This document shows positions 1 to 10,058 of a stretch of 64,000 nt of DNA, piece after piece. The DNA comes from Adiantum capillus-veneris (lineage: Eukaryota > Streptophyta > Polypodiopsida > Polypodiales > Pteridaceae). The translations under genes were made by a program, and so were the position numbers. The stretch's first letter is position 1. The number at the start of each line of letters is the position of its first letter. Below the pieces are notes generated by a model that saw only the letters and a program-made list of their open reading frames with translations, was not told the origin of the DNA and made no database searches. The stretch is from contig CM043959.1 in assembly GCA_014529385.2 (NCBI GenBank), positions 8,211,526 to 8,275,525 of the forward strand. The letters are read 5' to 3'.

Positions 1-464
1 GCAGGAACTCTTTCCAAAAGCTGGATTGTGCTGGGATGCACGGGCAAACACCAAGCTTCTTGATCATGGAAATCCGCTGATTTCCAATGCTCCACCATTT
101 CCCTGGCTCCAACATACAGTCTCTAAAACCGTTCCAAATCAGACAAGAGATCATCATCCTCCAGATACTGTCAGGTTATGGATGCATGTTGATGTCTCAA
201 TTGACTGTTAAGGGTAATAAGCTGCAAAGAATGTTGATGATCATCAGCGGATCCATCATCCTGCACTTTCATTTCCCCTTTAGTCTCCCTATTGAGTTGG
301 GACTGATCAGCTGGGCTAATTCCCAGTGTGACTAGGCTACTGTTCTTCAGACTACTGATTAACCGACTGGTGCCCTTCATTCTATCCTTCTCGTTGGCCC
401 TCATTCTGGCCTAGCTGGTCTGGCTGTGACTGGCCTCCTTTAGTTGGCCCTGTACCACCAGTCC
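1..464. other. Left-edge DNA of gypsy element A, no gene seen
   Basis: This stretch lies beyond the stop of the extra 3' ORF of element A, so it should be the 3' untranslated region of that element or the start of its 3' LTR. I see no convincing coding sequence on either strand. I could not match it to the 5' LTR at 12.2-13.3 kb, so the 3' LTR is probably outside the window. Confidence 0.4.
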
Positions 465-1184
465 TCAAGGTGGAGATGGTGGTGGGACATCATCATTTGT
501 ATGCCCTTCTTCTTGATCATCCTCCTCCTTATCAGCTCCATCATCCTTTTCTTTTGCTTCATCCGGAGAAGTCTGCTGCTCAATATAATCCAATATGGCT
601 TGACTCATCAAAGCAGTATTATACTCGGTCACTTTGTCCTGCGAATCACTCTGCATAATTTCCATCAAAGACTTCAAATTTTCTAAATCAAAAACAGCAT
701 TTCCTGCTGGATTTATAATTTCAGCCAGGCTATTATAAATGTATCTTTCAGTAAGATAAGCCTTTAGAGCTGTATGGCGAATCAACAGGGAGTTGTATTC
801 CACCTGCTTCATTTTGAGCATTGTTTCAACCCGTTCTGCATCTCGCAGTGCTTCATTCCTTTGATTCTTGATGATCATTATCTCAGATTCAACCTTAGCT
901 AGCTTCTTGTTTAATAACTCATTAACCCTCTCTGAATGAGCTTCCAGTACCCTGTGTTGTATGTTCTGCACTTCCCGTGCTTTCTGGAGATTTTGAATTT
1001 GATCTTCAACCTCCTTCAAGTCAGTTTTAACCTTTTTCACTTCATCTTCTGACCCAGCAGCGTCCACTAGTTGTCCCATACAAGTGACAATAGTATTCCA
1101 AGAAGACTGTATGAGGACTGAACATTTGTCCTTTACTGTAGCTGGATCCAAATCAGTGGGCTCATATATCGTTACTGAAGCCAT
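465..1184 (-). CDS. C-terminal part of extra 3' ORF of element A: coiled-coil protein with acidic tail
   Basis: A 239-codon open frame that lies downstream of integrase in the element's sense direction. The middle (about residues 60-130) is rich in charged heptads (LKEVEDQIQNLQKAREVQ, ERVNELLNKKLAKVESE), which predicts a coiled coil. The last 30 residues are strongly acidic and end in PPPSPP. There is no signal peptide or membrane segment, so it is not an env-like glycoprotein. The first ATG may be internal, because coding-like sequence continues upstream at 1390-2725 in the same orientation. Accessory ORFs after integrase are known in Athila and Tat-type elements; their functions are mostly unknown. 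I do not recognise a family for this part. Confidence 0.6.
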   Translation of the reverse strand: MASVTIYEPTDLDPATVKDKCSVLIQSSWNTIVTCMGQLVDAAGSEDEVKKVKTDLKEVEDQIQNLQKAREVQNIQHRVLEAHSERVNELLNKKLAKVESEIMIIKNQRNEALRDAERVETMLKMKQVEYNSLLIRHTALKAYLTERYIYNSLAEIINPAGNAVFDLENLKSLMEIMQSDSQDKVTEYNTALMSQAILDYIEQQTSPDEAKEKDDGADKEEDDQEEGHTNDDVPPPSPP

Positions 1185-1389
1185 GTAAGGTAAAGTTGCA
1201 TAATCAGCTTTTCATAGCAGAAGATGCCCTTTCAGTGGATGGGTCTGCATTTGTTGCAACTTGTCCTGTTTCCCCAGGTGCAGAATGTGTTCAGTATTTG
1301 GAGTAGAAACTCCACCTGGAAAAGTCAAAGAAGCTGGGCCTTTGCCTTTGTCCACTTGGCCCTTGCCTTTGTCCACTAACTGGTCTGCT

Positions 1390-2725
1390 ACCTTCTCAGA
1401 AGTTGCTGCTTGGCCTGATCTTTTCTAGAACCACTAGCAACTGCATTTTGTTCTACTGACTGGCTAGGCAGAGTCTTCTCAGCAGGTTGCTTCTCTGTTT
1501 GGCTCACTATAGCTTTCTCAGTATTCACTGTCTTGACTTGGGTTTCTATCTGCCTCAAAAACTCACTGCTCTTTGTCAGTGTAGTCTTTGGCTTCTTTGA
1601 ACTGCCAGCTTGTTCTTCAGTGGCTTTCCTTTTTAGGTCTATTGGAATATTCTGACTGTCCGTTGCTTCGTCGTCTGAGGACAGCTCAATGTTCTTGGGC
1701 TCAGAAACCGGCTTCTCACTCCAAGACTTTTTTTACCTGCTCATGAACATCTGCAGAAGTGGCCCAATACAAAAATTGCCAAACATACCAAGCTTTAAAA
1801 ACATTTTGGGATTTTAGCTTGGCAGTTTGCTGGACCACATTGTGTGGCAGGATATGAAAAAGGTTAATAGGAACCTTTGGATCCAATATCTTGGCCAATA
1901 GCATAGCAAAAAGTTTCTCGGATACATATGTTGGATTGTTCTTAAGGCTTACTGCTGCAGCCACAAACCTGTAAGTGGTGGAAGCTTCCAGTCGTGCTAC
2001 TCGAACACCTTGACTACTTGCCTTGCGCTTACGTTTAGCCGCTTCATCCTCCTTCAGGGATATACTTATTTGTTGTGGAGTTTCCACAGATGGTTTGGGC
2101 TCATTGGGCATCCGGAATGCAAAAGCTATGGTTTCCGGTGTAACCGACACCTTTCTACCATTCACCATGCACTGCCATCTTCAGTGTCGAAAGAATCAAG
2201 AACTTGCTTTATGATATTTGCGTCAAAAGAAATTCTTGTAGCTTGCAACACAACTCTGAGATCCCATAGTTATAGCAAAGTCATTGCTTGGTCGGTGAAT
2301 ACATAACGCTGGATTTTACTGTACGGTATGATGGGAAGGCTTGCCTTTGCAGCAACAACTATGGCTTGGGTTTCCTCGAGAGACTCCTACATCTTGTCTG
2401 AGCGTTTCCTTCTACCCATACACTGTGAAGACGATGAAACGGGTGAAGGAGAGGAAGACTTACTTGATGTGTCAAAGCCATACCATGGTGTCGCTGGCAA
2501 GGCTAGCTAACAGTAAACTATCTCTTTAGAGGTCGAGGTCTGCGACTGTAGCGAAAAAACTTCAGAGCTCGGCGATGGCGAATGATTAACAAGAGGAAAA
2601 AGTCGCGCAGGGGATTTGTGAGGAAAAATCCCAACTCTCCTGACTTTTATAGGTGCTCGTGCCATAAAAGCTCCACCACTCGCCGTTCCTAGACTTGTGT
2701 GCATTGCTGCTGTCGTGGCATACAT
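1390..2725 (-). pseudogene. N-terminal and middle part of extra 3' ORF of element A, broken
   Basis: Three stretches read as one protein once frame breaks are allowed. The first (2725-2507) is Pro/Ser rich and contains SPARLFPLVNHSP. The second (about 2330-1716) is a conserved-looking globular block with YVFTDQAMTLL, ISFDANIIKQVLDSF, VSVTPETIAFAFRMP and INLFHILPHNVV. The third (1716-1390) is Lys/Ser/Thr rich and holds a bipartite nuclear-localisation-like motif, KRKATEEQAGSSKKPK. Stops lie near 2507 and 2280, and there is a frame change near 2168. The block resembles accessory proteins carried by some plant gypsy elements, and it probably acts in the nucleus. The resemblance is from memory and needs a profile search. 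Confidence 0.5.
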
Positions 2726-2728
2726 GAA

Positions 2729-4139
2729 TTAGACAAGACTGCGACCCATCCTTAAAATGATTACTACTAGCGTGCCATCTGATCGTTGGGCGCTTAAAAA
2801 TTCAAAAGTATGTTCCCACTGATACTGGACTGGTTTCCAGTTTCGCATGATCATATTGGTACTGATTCTAAGATCAGTCTGGTTTGGTTCTACTAGTACT
2901 GGTTCTGAAATTGGAACTGGTTGCACATGAAAAAGTCCAAAAATTGCTGATTCTGCTATCTCTTGCTCAGTAGTTCCTAGTTCCTTAGTACCTTGTTCTT
3001 GCTCATTCTCTCTAGCCTCTGAATAATAAAGCTTGATCTTTGCACCATTATATACTCCTGGCAACAATAATCCAGATAAATCTTTCAGTCTGACTGTACC
3101 ATTGGAGAAGACAGAGTCTACCTCAAACGGTCCTGCCCAAGCAATCTTCTGGTTTGGCTTCTTTGGACCCACTCTAAACTGATATAGAAGCACCAAATCT
3201 CCTTTCTGAAATTCCCGAGCTTTAATTCGGGGATCATGCCAGTGCTTCCTTAGTTGTTGAACAAGTTCTTGTTCCAACATAGCCCGTTGCCTGAGTTCAT
3301 CTAACTTCATCAGTTCATCTAGGCGCTTTTTCAGATTGTGGTTGAAGTCTAAGCCATACTTCACATCCATTCTCAGACTTGGGATACACAAAATCCATAG
3401 GAACCACAGCTTCAGTTTCATACATCATTCTGAATGATTTCATTCTAGTAGTGACCTTATAAGCTATCCTATACGCCCATAGAACAGTCTGGAGTTTCAA
3501 ATCCCACTGGTCTGGTTTCTTTTGCACTACCTTAGTGAGAATAGTCTTGATTGTCTTGTTGCTACTTTCAGCCTGTCCATTGCATCTGGGATAGTAAGGA
3601 GTAGATTTTCGATGCTTGACTGAAAGCATATCCAATCGGATTTCCATAGTGTCATTAATAAAATGTGTTCCTTGATCTGACACAATCTCTATTGGATATC
3701 CATATCGGCAGACGATATTCTCAAATAGAAACCTTGTAGTTGACTTGGCTGTGTTGTTAGGAAGAGCCTTAGCTTCAATCCACTTAGTTACATAACAAGT
3801 AGCCATTACTATGTACTTGTTCTTCTTGGGGGTAACCTTCTTAAAAGGTCCCATAAAATCTAGTCCCCATTTCATGAAAACTCCCAGTGGTTGTACTGGA
3901 GTCAAAGGAGTCATATCTGCAGCTATTGGTCGATCCATTCTTTGGCATATGTCATAAGTTTTACAAAAACTTCTGACATCAGCAATCAGTATTTGCCACC
4001 ACAGAACAGCTTGCAGAATCTTCTTGCAGATTACTTCATTAGAAAAGTGTCCACCAGATTCACCATTATGTGCTTCTGAAATCGCTTGCATTCTTCCTTC
4101 CATAGGGACACAATGTCGAAGTATACCATCAACACCCAA
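2729..4139 (-). pseudogene. Element A integrase
   Basis: Two overlapping frames (4139-3315 and 3421-2729) make up a retroviral-type integrase with one frameshift near 3.3-3.4 kb. The N-terminal zinc-binding part shows GGHFSNEV and CKTYDICQ (HHCC pattern). The DDE core shows GLDFMGPF, VSDQGTHF and NGQAESSNKTIK, giving D, D and E. The C-terminal part shows KGDLVLLYQFRVG and WAGPFEV, the GPY/F-type module. It would insert the element's cDNA into the nuclear genome. The frame directly follows RNase H. A frameshift near the core to C-terminal junction makes it a pseudogene. Confidence 0.85.
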
Positions 4140-5515
4140 TCAATAAAGTAATCCTCCAATAATATTAAATTTCAGGCTTTTTATGATCAGAGCTTTCTTC
4201 TGGTTCTGCTTCCAGTCCTCTTTAAAGTCACCTTGGGAAAGAAATTGATAAATATGGTACCATTCAGGATCAATTGATTCTTCTACCTCTAACTGAAATA
4301 AGTCAGCATCCACTGGTTCATCTCTCAAGGGTGATTCTGAATAACCTTCTGTACTTCTTGAGAGAAAATCAGCTCCAAAATGATTCTTGCCAGGCTTATG
4401 GAAAATTCTAAATTCAAACTCCATTAGGAACATCATCCATCTTATCAGCCTGCCTTGAATAATGACTTTATTAATCAGAAACAGAATAGCCTGATGGTCC
4501 ACATAAAAATGGAAGAACTTTCCCAACAGGTAATGCGTGAACTTTGTAGGGTTGAAAACCATTCCAAGGGCTTCTCTCTCAGTAGTTGTATAGCCTTGTT
4601 CAGCCTAACTGAATTTGCGACAAGCAAAATAAACCGGATAATCAGTCCTTCCATCTGGCTGAGCTAATATTTCCCCCATTGCCAATCCCGAAGCATCTAC
4701 ATGTACGTGGAAAATAATATCCCAGTTTGGCTGCCTAAGGACTGGTTTACTGATAATGGCCTTTTTCAGATTCTGGAAGCTCTCCTCACATTCAGCAGTC
4801 CAGTTGAACTTACTGGTTTTCTTTGTAAGCTCATATAGTGGTACTGCTTGAGAAGCAAACTTATGTACAAATCTTCTATAGAAATTCACATAACCTAGGA
4901 AAGAGCTCAACTTTGAAGCATTTCTGGGTGCTTTAGCTTGCTGAACACACTGAATTTTGTCATTGGCCATCTCCATTCCATTTCGGGAAACCACATGTCC
5001 AGTAGCTGTCCTTTCCAGACTAGAAAAATAGATTTGAATGGATTCAAACAAATCCTCTTCTCCTGACTGCATTTGAAAACCATCTCTAGGAATAGTAGGT
5101 GTTGTTCCTCATCTGAATAGACAGTAAAGTCATCCATAAAAATGGCGAGGAATCGATGAAGGAATTCATTAAACATCTCCATCATACACCACTGAAAGGT
5201 AGCTAGTGCATTGCACAGGCCAAAAGGCATCACCAGATACATGAAAGCTCCCCACTCGGTGATGAAAGTGGTCTTGGCTCTATCTTCAGGAGCGATTTGT
5301 AATTGGTTATAGCCACTGTAACCATCCATAAAGCTATACATTTCATATCCTGCAATCTCATCAAGTAGCATGTCAGTAAAAGGAAAGGGAAATGGATCTT
5401 TGATAGTTTGGGCGTTTAGTTTCCTATAGTCGACACAAACTCTCAATTTCCAATTCTTCTTGGGAACGATGACTATGGGAAATAGCCAATCGCTCTGGAC
5501 ACCTCTGTAATGAAC
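4140..5515 (-). pseudogene. Element A reverse transcriptase (main part) and RNase H
   Basis: The RT core reads from the N insertion site at 5515 leftward: SDWLFPIVIVPKKN, RVCVDYRKLNAQTIKDPFP, YSGYNQLQIAPEDRAKTTF, MPFGLCNALATFQ and the catalytic FMDDFTVYS (FxDD). The thumb and connection continue in another frame at 5072-4605 with SSFLGYVNFYRRFV. RNase H follows, with VHVDASGLAMG and, at 4562-4140, FYVDHQAILFLINK and GADFLSRS. At least two frame changes are needed. The missing N-terminal end is at 9050-9263 on the far side of N. Confidence 0.88.
5510..5515. repeat. Left target-site duplication of insertion N
   Basis: ATGAAC here is repeated at 9049-9054. A TG...CA element would leave a 5-bp duplication TGAAC (5511-5515 and 9050-9054). 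Taking out 5516-9049 plus one copy leaves a continuous RT reading frame on the minus strand (GF at the right side, ITEV at the left side). Confidence 0.85.
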
Positions 5516-5834
5516 TGTCAGGTTTCCAGTTTCCGAAACCTTAAAAGTTGTACAAAGTTTGCAAAAACTAATAAAAAACACTATTGAAAGATTCCAAACA
5601 CTATTAATTTTTGTATTTTTGGAATCATAAGCAGAGCTTTACTATGTTTAGAAATTTTCAGAATCTGAATCTGATAAAAACTGGATCTAATAGAAATTCA
5701 ATTAGTAACAAAAATTGGATGGTTCTAGTATTAATCATTAGCAAAGACTCTTTACACTAAGGTTCTAGAACTAGCTAAAAAATTCCAATTTTCATCTCAT
5801 TAAAGATCTGCAAAAATCAACCAAGTAGATTCTG

Positions 5835-5975
5835 GAAGGTATGGGGGGAGTGTGGAAGCTGGGGAAACTTGCCAAACACAATGATAGCTGAAAATGGTGC
5901 AAATTGCAAGCTGGGGGGCTGCTTGGACTATGGGAAAACTGCCAGGTGCTCAGAAAAAGCTATAAAAGGGTTCCT
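5835..5975 (+). promoter_or_regulatory. Candidate polypurine tract, LTR start and TATA box in N
   Basis: A purine run (GGTATGGGGGGAG) is followed directly by TGTGGAAGC, the pattern of a polypurine tract before a 3' LTR. About 110 bp further on is TATAAAAGGGTTCC. Together they look like a retroelement promoter unit on the plus strand. No second copy of this LTR start was seen. Confidence 0.35.
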
Positions 5976-6048
5976 TCTCTTCATAATTCCATAGACTCGG
6001 AGCCTTGATACTTTCTCTCTCATCTAGGGAGAACACTATGCAAAAAAC

Positions 6049-6202
6049 ATTAGATTTTAATCTCTAATTGATTACCCTAATGGTAATTAGCCTAATCCTT
6101 CTTAATTAGCAAGGTTAGATTAATCATTAGAGTTTAATCTCTAATTGATTGCGCTAACGGTAATTAGCCTAATCCTTCTTAATTAGCAAGGTTAGATTAA
6201 GA
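6049..6202 (+). repeat. 77-bp tandem duplication in N
   Basis: Two adjacent copies share TCTCTAATTGATT, GGTAATTAGCCTAATCC and TTAGCAAGGTTAGATTAA. The shared TCTCTAATTG is at 6061 and at 6138, a period of 77 bp. Confidence 0.85.
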
Positions 6203-6439
6203 TATTTTTTAATAAATCAAAGATTAGGCCTATGTATACTTATAAAACCTCTCTTAATTAATTAATCTTTGTTGATTATTATAATTAAGTTTAGTAATAT
6301 TAAGCTAGTTAATTATCCTATCATATTAGGGCTGAAATTAGCCAAATTATCCATGAATTAATGGAAAATATATTAATTAACGTTAGATAAATTTGAAGTA
6401 ATTATTAGAGATGCATTAGATAGTTATTAATCTAGGAAA

Positions 6440-7325
6440 ATTATCCTATAATTTTCTGAGTAGTTTTCCTAATTAATTTAGCAGAAATACTCTGTTTTTT
6501 GAGTAATTTAAATAGGGAAATTAGTAAATGGATTTCAAATGTTTTGATATATTTATCAGTAGTTAATTAGGTGTTCAAGAACCCGTAATTAATTTAGAAA
6601 AAATACTCTATTTTTGAATAATTTAAATAGGAGAAATTAGTAAATGGATTTCAAATGTTGTGATATATTTATCAGTGGTTAATTAGGTGTTCAAGAACCC
6701 GTGATAACTAGGAGAAGCTCATAAAATTAATCTAGCTAATTAATTTAGCAAAAATACTCTATTTTTTGAGTAATTTAAATAGGAGAAATTAGTAAATGGA
6801 TTTCAAATGTTGTGATATATTTATAAGTGGTTAATTAGGTGTACAAGAACCCTTGATAATTAGGAGAAGCTCAGAAAATTAATCTAGCTAATTAAGTTAG
6901 CAAAAATACTCTATTTTTTGAGTAATTTAAATAGGTGAAATTAGTAAATGGATTTAAAATGTTGTGATATATTTATCAGTGGTTACTTAGGTGTTCAAGA
7001 ACCTGTGATAATTAGGTGAATCTCAGAAAATAAACCTAGCGTATTACTTAAACAGAATTACTCTATTTTTTGAGTAATTTAAATAGGGGAAATTAGTAAA
7101 TTGAATTCAAATGTTGTGATATATTTATTAGGGGTTAATTAGGTATTAAGAAACATGTGATAATTAGGGGAAGCTCATATAATTAATCTAGATAATTATT
7201 TTAGTAGAAAAACTCTGATTTTTAGACAAATTAAATAGGGGAAATTAATAATAGATTTAAATTTAATTGAGATATTTATGAGAGGTTTATTAGACCTCAA
7301 GGAACCTGTGGTAATTATACTACCA
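6440..7325 (+). repeat. AT-rich tandem repeat, period about 152 bp, in N
   Basis: A unit that contains CTCTATTTTTTGAG, then AATTTAAATAGG, AATTAGTAAATGGATTT and GTGATATATTTAT recurs. The CTCT landmark falls near 6490, 6605, 6756, 6909, 7061 and 7212, so spacing is about 115 for the first step and 151-153 for the others. There is no open frame. Copies diverge toward the right. Confidence 0.85.
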
Positions 7326-7780
7326 GTAGACAATTAGTTTAACTATATATCCCAATAAAATTATTCTAATTTTTAGGAAAAATAAAAAGGAAAATATAGT
7401 AAAGTAAACCCAAAACCTTTTATATCAATACCAGAGAAGGGATATACCTTGAGAATCTTTGATAGCTAGCCTAACCTTAGATAAATAGTTTAGGTACGTA
7501 TTTTGGTTAAAAGTAATCGATTTTTGTATATAATAGACAAGGAAAATTAGGAGATAAGTTTATCTAATTGCCAAATAAATAATTGAGGTCCAGAATCCTT
7601 ATTAAAGGGTGGAAAAAAAATTACTTATAGCATAACTAAGCTATAGGATGAGTAACCTATCAAATCGACTATTAAAGATCCCTATTTATTCCAAAAATCC
7701 TTATTTTTGGGTAAACAAGGAAAATAAAGTTTATTCAATTAATCTTCTAATGGATTAAGTATTTTTATAAGGCTTCCAAA

Positions 7781-7987
7781 ATGGCTCCCAAGATAACCAG
7801 CGGGAATCCTTTGACTGAAGAAGAAGATGTTAGTAGCAAGCGCAGCAAAGCAACTAATGACCATGAAGCAGGGCCTAGCCATAGGCCAACGGAAGAGAGT
7901 CTACGGGCACCTGCCCCACAGTACATGGACGATCAGTCCAAGGTGGATTTCTATTATTTCATTAATAGCTTTCATAGTTTATTTTAA
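7781..7987 (+). CDS. Short ORF in N, possible gag N-terminus relic
   Basis: A 68-codon frame begins MAPKITSGNPLTEEED. The gag-like frame of element A begins MAPRSKSWPEI at 12168 on the other strand, so this could be the start of a related gag after a long leader. It stops after 207 bases, and nothing gag-like follows before 8071. It could equally be chance. Confidence 0.25.
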   Translation: MAPKITSGNPLTEEEDVSSKRSKATNDHEAGPSHRPTEESLRAPAPQYMDDQSKVDFYYFINSFHSLF

Positions 7988-8070
7988 GTTAAGCATTGCA
8001 TACGTAAGGTTAGAAAGGAAAAAAAAACTGACTATAAATGGAAGGTAACTTCCACAAAACCCACGAGCAA

Positions 8071-8760
8071 TGATTGTAACTAGGAAAGGAATGATTGGGT
8101 TATGATTGATTGACCTAGCAAAGAAATGTTTGACCATCCTTAAGACAGCTTGTCTCAAGACACCTCTGATTTCTTGGAAATATTTTAGTCCAGGTAATGA
8201 GTAATGATGGATACCATCATGGAGGAGTCGGTTACCTCAGCACGTGTGGAGTCTTTACCCCGTGCTTGTTTATGTTTATGGATAGTACTTTTAAGTTTAT
8301 CCTAGAGGAACCGCCCGGTTATATGGGCAACTGGTTTTGGCGTATGGGCGCCCGGACTTTGGGTGAAGACTTTTTCCACCCCGGTTATATAAATAAGGAA
8401 TGGGTGCCGTTTTTCACCCCTGTATAGGTGGTCTTGAGACAAGTTAGTATTGGTCAGTGATACTTTAAAATGACAGTACCTTGTCTTAAGTTTAAAGATG
8501 TCTGTTTTCTCAAAGAATGTCTTCAATACTGTTTTTAAAGGTTGTCTTAAGGAAATGCAGTTTGAAAAGTTAAAAAGAAATCATTGTTTTAATTGTGGAA
8601 AGAATGTGGTAGTAATTAAACAACAATAGAATCATGTGTGAGTGCGGGGTGGTAAGCGGGGATTGACTAAGGTTGTCAATCATGGACGGGTGGACCTGAT
8701 TAGTCAGGTAACCGTCCATTCCCACACAGTAAAACGTTTAGAAACTTCTTCCACTTGGAC
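8071..8760 (+). repeat. LTR-like block in N related to the 5' LTR of element A
   Basis: From TGATTGTAACTAGGAAAGG onward this plus-strand block runs parallel to the minus-strand sequence 13347 to about 12660: CTTGTCTCAAGACACCTCTG, GAGTAATGATG, ATGGGCAACTGG/ATGGGCAACTAG, AATAAGGAATGGGTG and CATGTGTGAGTGCGGG. Similarity fades after the TCATGGACGGGTGGACC segment. It therefore appears to be the U3 part of a related LTR family. As it lies near the right end of N, it may be the remains of a 3' LTR. Confidence 0.65.
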
Positions 8761-9048
8761 GAGGAATCCACCAGCGGCTGTGCCCTCACATACGCTAGAG
8801 GGAAAAAAGCGTTGGTAAGGAAACCTTAATCTAAAGGATGAAGATTTAGGGCCGGAAATTTTTTTAGGGTCCCGTTTCCACTGCGAGACAGGACTAGGTC
8901 TCTTCTAGGACTATAAACCTAAACCATTGCCAATGGTAAGGGTGAATTCCCTGTAATTTTTTCTTGTTTAAAGACTTTGACTTTAGTAGGCCTAGAGACT
9001 TGTCAATGGGCCATCCCGCTTTTGGTGTCGGCGGGTTGGAGACCTTAC

Positions 9049-9054
9049 ATGAAC
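9049..9054. repeat. Right target-site duplication of insertion N
   Basis: ATGAAC, matching 5510-5515. On the minus strand the RT frame of element A reads up to LLRAGF here and then runs into N. Confidence 0.85.
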
Positions 9055-10058
9055 CCAGCCCTGAGAAGATTATCAATCTCCTCTTTGACCTTCTTTGCAT
9101 AGTTGGGGTTCATCCGATATCTTTGCAATCGTACTGGCCTAGCATCTGGCCTCAGCGATATCCAGTGCTGACATACTTCAGGATCCACTCCCTTCAGGTC
9201 TGTATGTTCCCAAGCAAACACATCTTTATAGTTCTGGAACATTTTACTTGCCTTTTTCTTCATTGTGCCAGGCTAAGATGCTTGTTGACCTTGATCATCC
9301 TAGGACTATCCTCTGATCCTACGTTCCATTCCTCTACTTCTTGGTCGTCTGGAAGAAACCAATTAGGCCCGCCTCCTTTTCGTTTAGTCGACTCTTCAGC
9401 GTAATCCCAGGATGGTCCATTCAATTTTGAATCAGCATTCTGATCCCCTGGGTACTCCTCAGAACGTACTTGTTCCTCTACCATACCAATATCAGCTGAT
9501 TCCACCACCCTTCCAGTTAGCTGAACTGTTCTTTCCTCTGTGTTGATTTTAATAAACTGATCAGGGAATTGTCTTCTCTGCTTGTCAGCCTGCCCTTTAT
9601 TCAGCAAGACTGCATTCAAGTCAATCTCTACCAAAGGGAATATGTTCATGGCCGCTAACATTCGCTCGATCTTCTTTGCTTTGTACTTCTGACATAACTC
9701 CCTCGGCCTCAGTTCTTTTCTCCAGCTCCTACCTAGTATTGTTTGTTTGGATTTGAATTCTACCACTGGCCCCTTCTATGGTTAATGTTTGGTTTACATA
9801 GTCATGAACAACATGTGTTGTTCTCAACCATGGGCGCCCTAGCAGCATCCCATATGCCCCTTGCACGTCCAGAATTAAGAAACTGGTTTTGAATTTCTCC
9901 CTCCCAACTCTTATTTTCATATTTTCAATCATACCCGTTGCTTGTACCACTCTGTGATCTGCCATTCGTACTTTGAATGGTGCTGGCTTCAGATCAGTGA
10001 TACCCATTCTCTGCTGGAGATGAACTCCCGTTATGTTGACTCCTGCTCCTCCATCCAA
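9050..10058 (-). pseudogene. Element A protease, linker and N-terminal reverse transcriptase
   Basis: The frame 10058-9729 is a retropepsin: active-site DGGAGVNI (Asp followed by Gly-Gly, as in several plant gypsy lineages), then VRMADHRVVQATG and the typical GAYGMLLGRPWL. The overlapping frame 9766-9260 is a linker without known domains. The frame 9263-9045 is the start of RT, with YKDVFAWEHTDLKGVDP and IDNLLRAGF, and is cut by insertion N. At least two frame changes separate the three parts. The protease would cleave the Gag-Pol polyprotein. Confidence 0.82.

Larger units (their letters stand above)
5516..9049 (+). mobile_element. Insertion N: 3.5 kb non-coding element inside the RT gene of A
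   Basis: The ends are TGTCAGGTTTCC and, inverted, TGTAAGGTCTCC (10 of 12 match), flanked by the TGAAC duplication. The TG...CA ends and 5-bp duplication fit an LTR-type or LTR-derived element, but I could not find the 5516 sequence repeated near 9 kb. The inside holds a TATA-like box (TATAAAAGG, about 5961), AT-rich tandem repeats, a short MAPK-starting ORF at 7781 and an LTR-like block at 8071. It may be a large retrotransposon derivative or a composite of nested insertions. Family uncertain. Confidence 0.65.

Noticed and set aside
465..1184. Envelope-like protein in gypsy A
   Set aside because: No signal peptide, transmembrane segment or glycoprotein features; it is a charged coiled coil.
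6440..7325. CRISPR-like array
   Set aside because: The units are contiguous AT-rich tandem repeats without unique spacers, in a plant genome.
8197..8526. Short open frames on both strands in the LTR-like block
   Set aside because: The homologous block at 12974-13225 also gives an open frame, but only because LTR sequence is shared; no domain.
5516..9049. Insertion N as a classical TIR DNA transposon
   Set aside because: The inverted ends match only over about 12 bases and begin TG...CA with a 5-bp duplication, more typical of LTR elements; left open rather than asserted.
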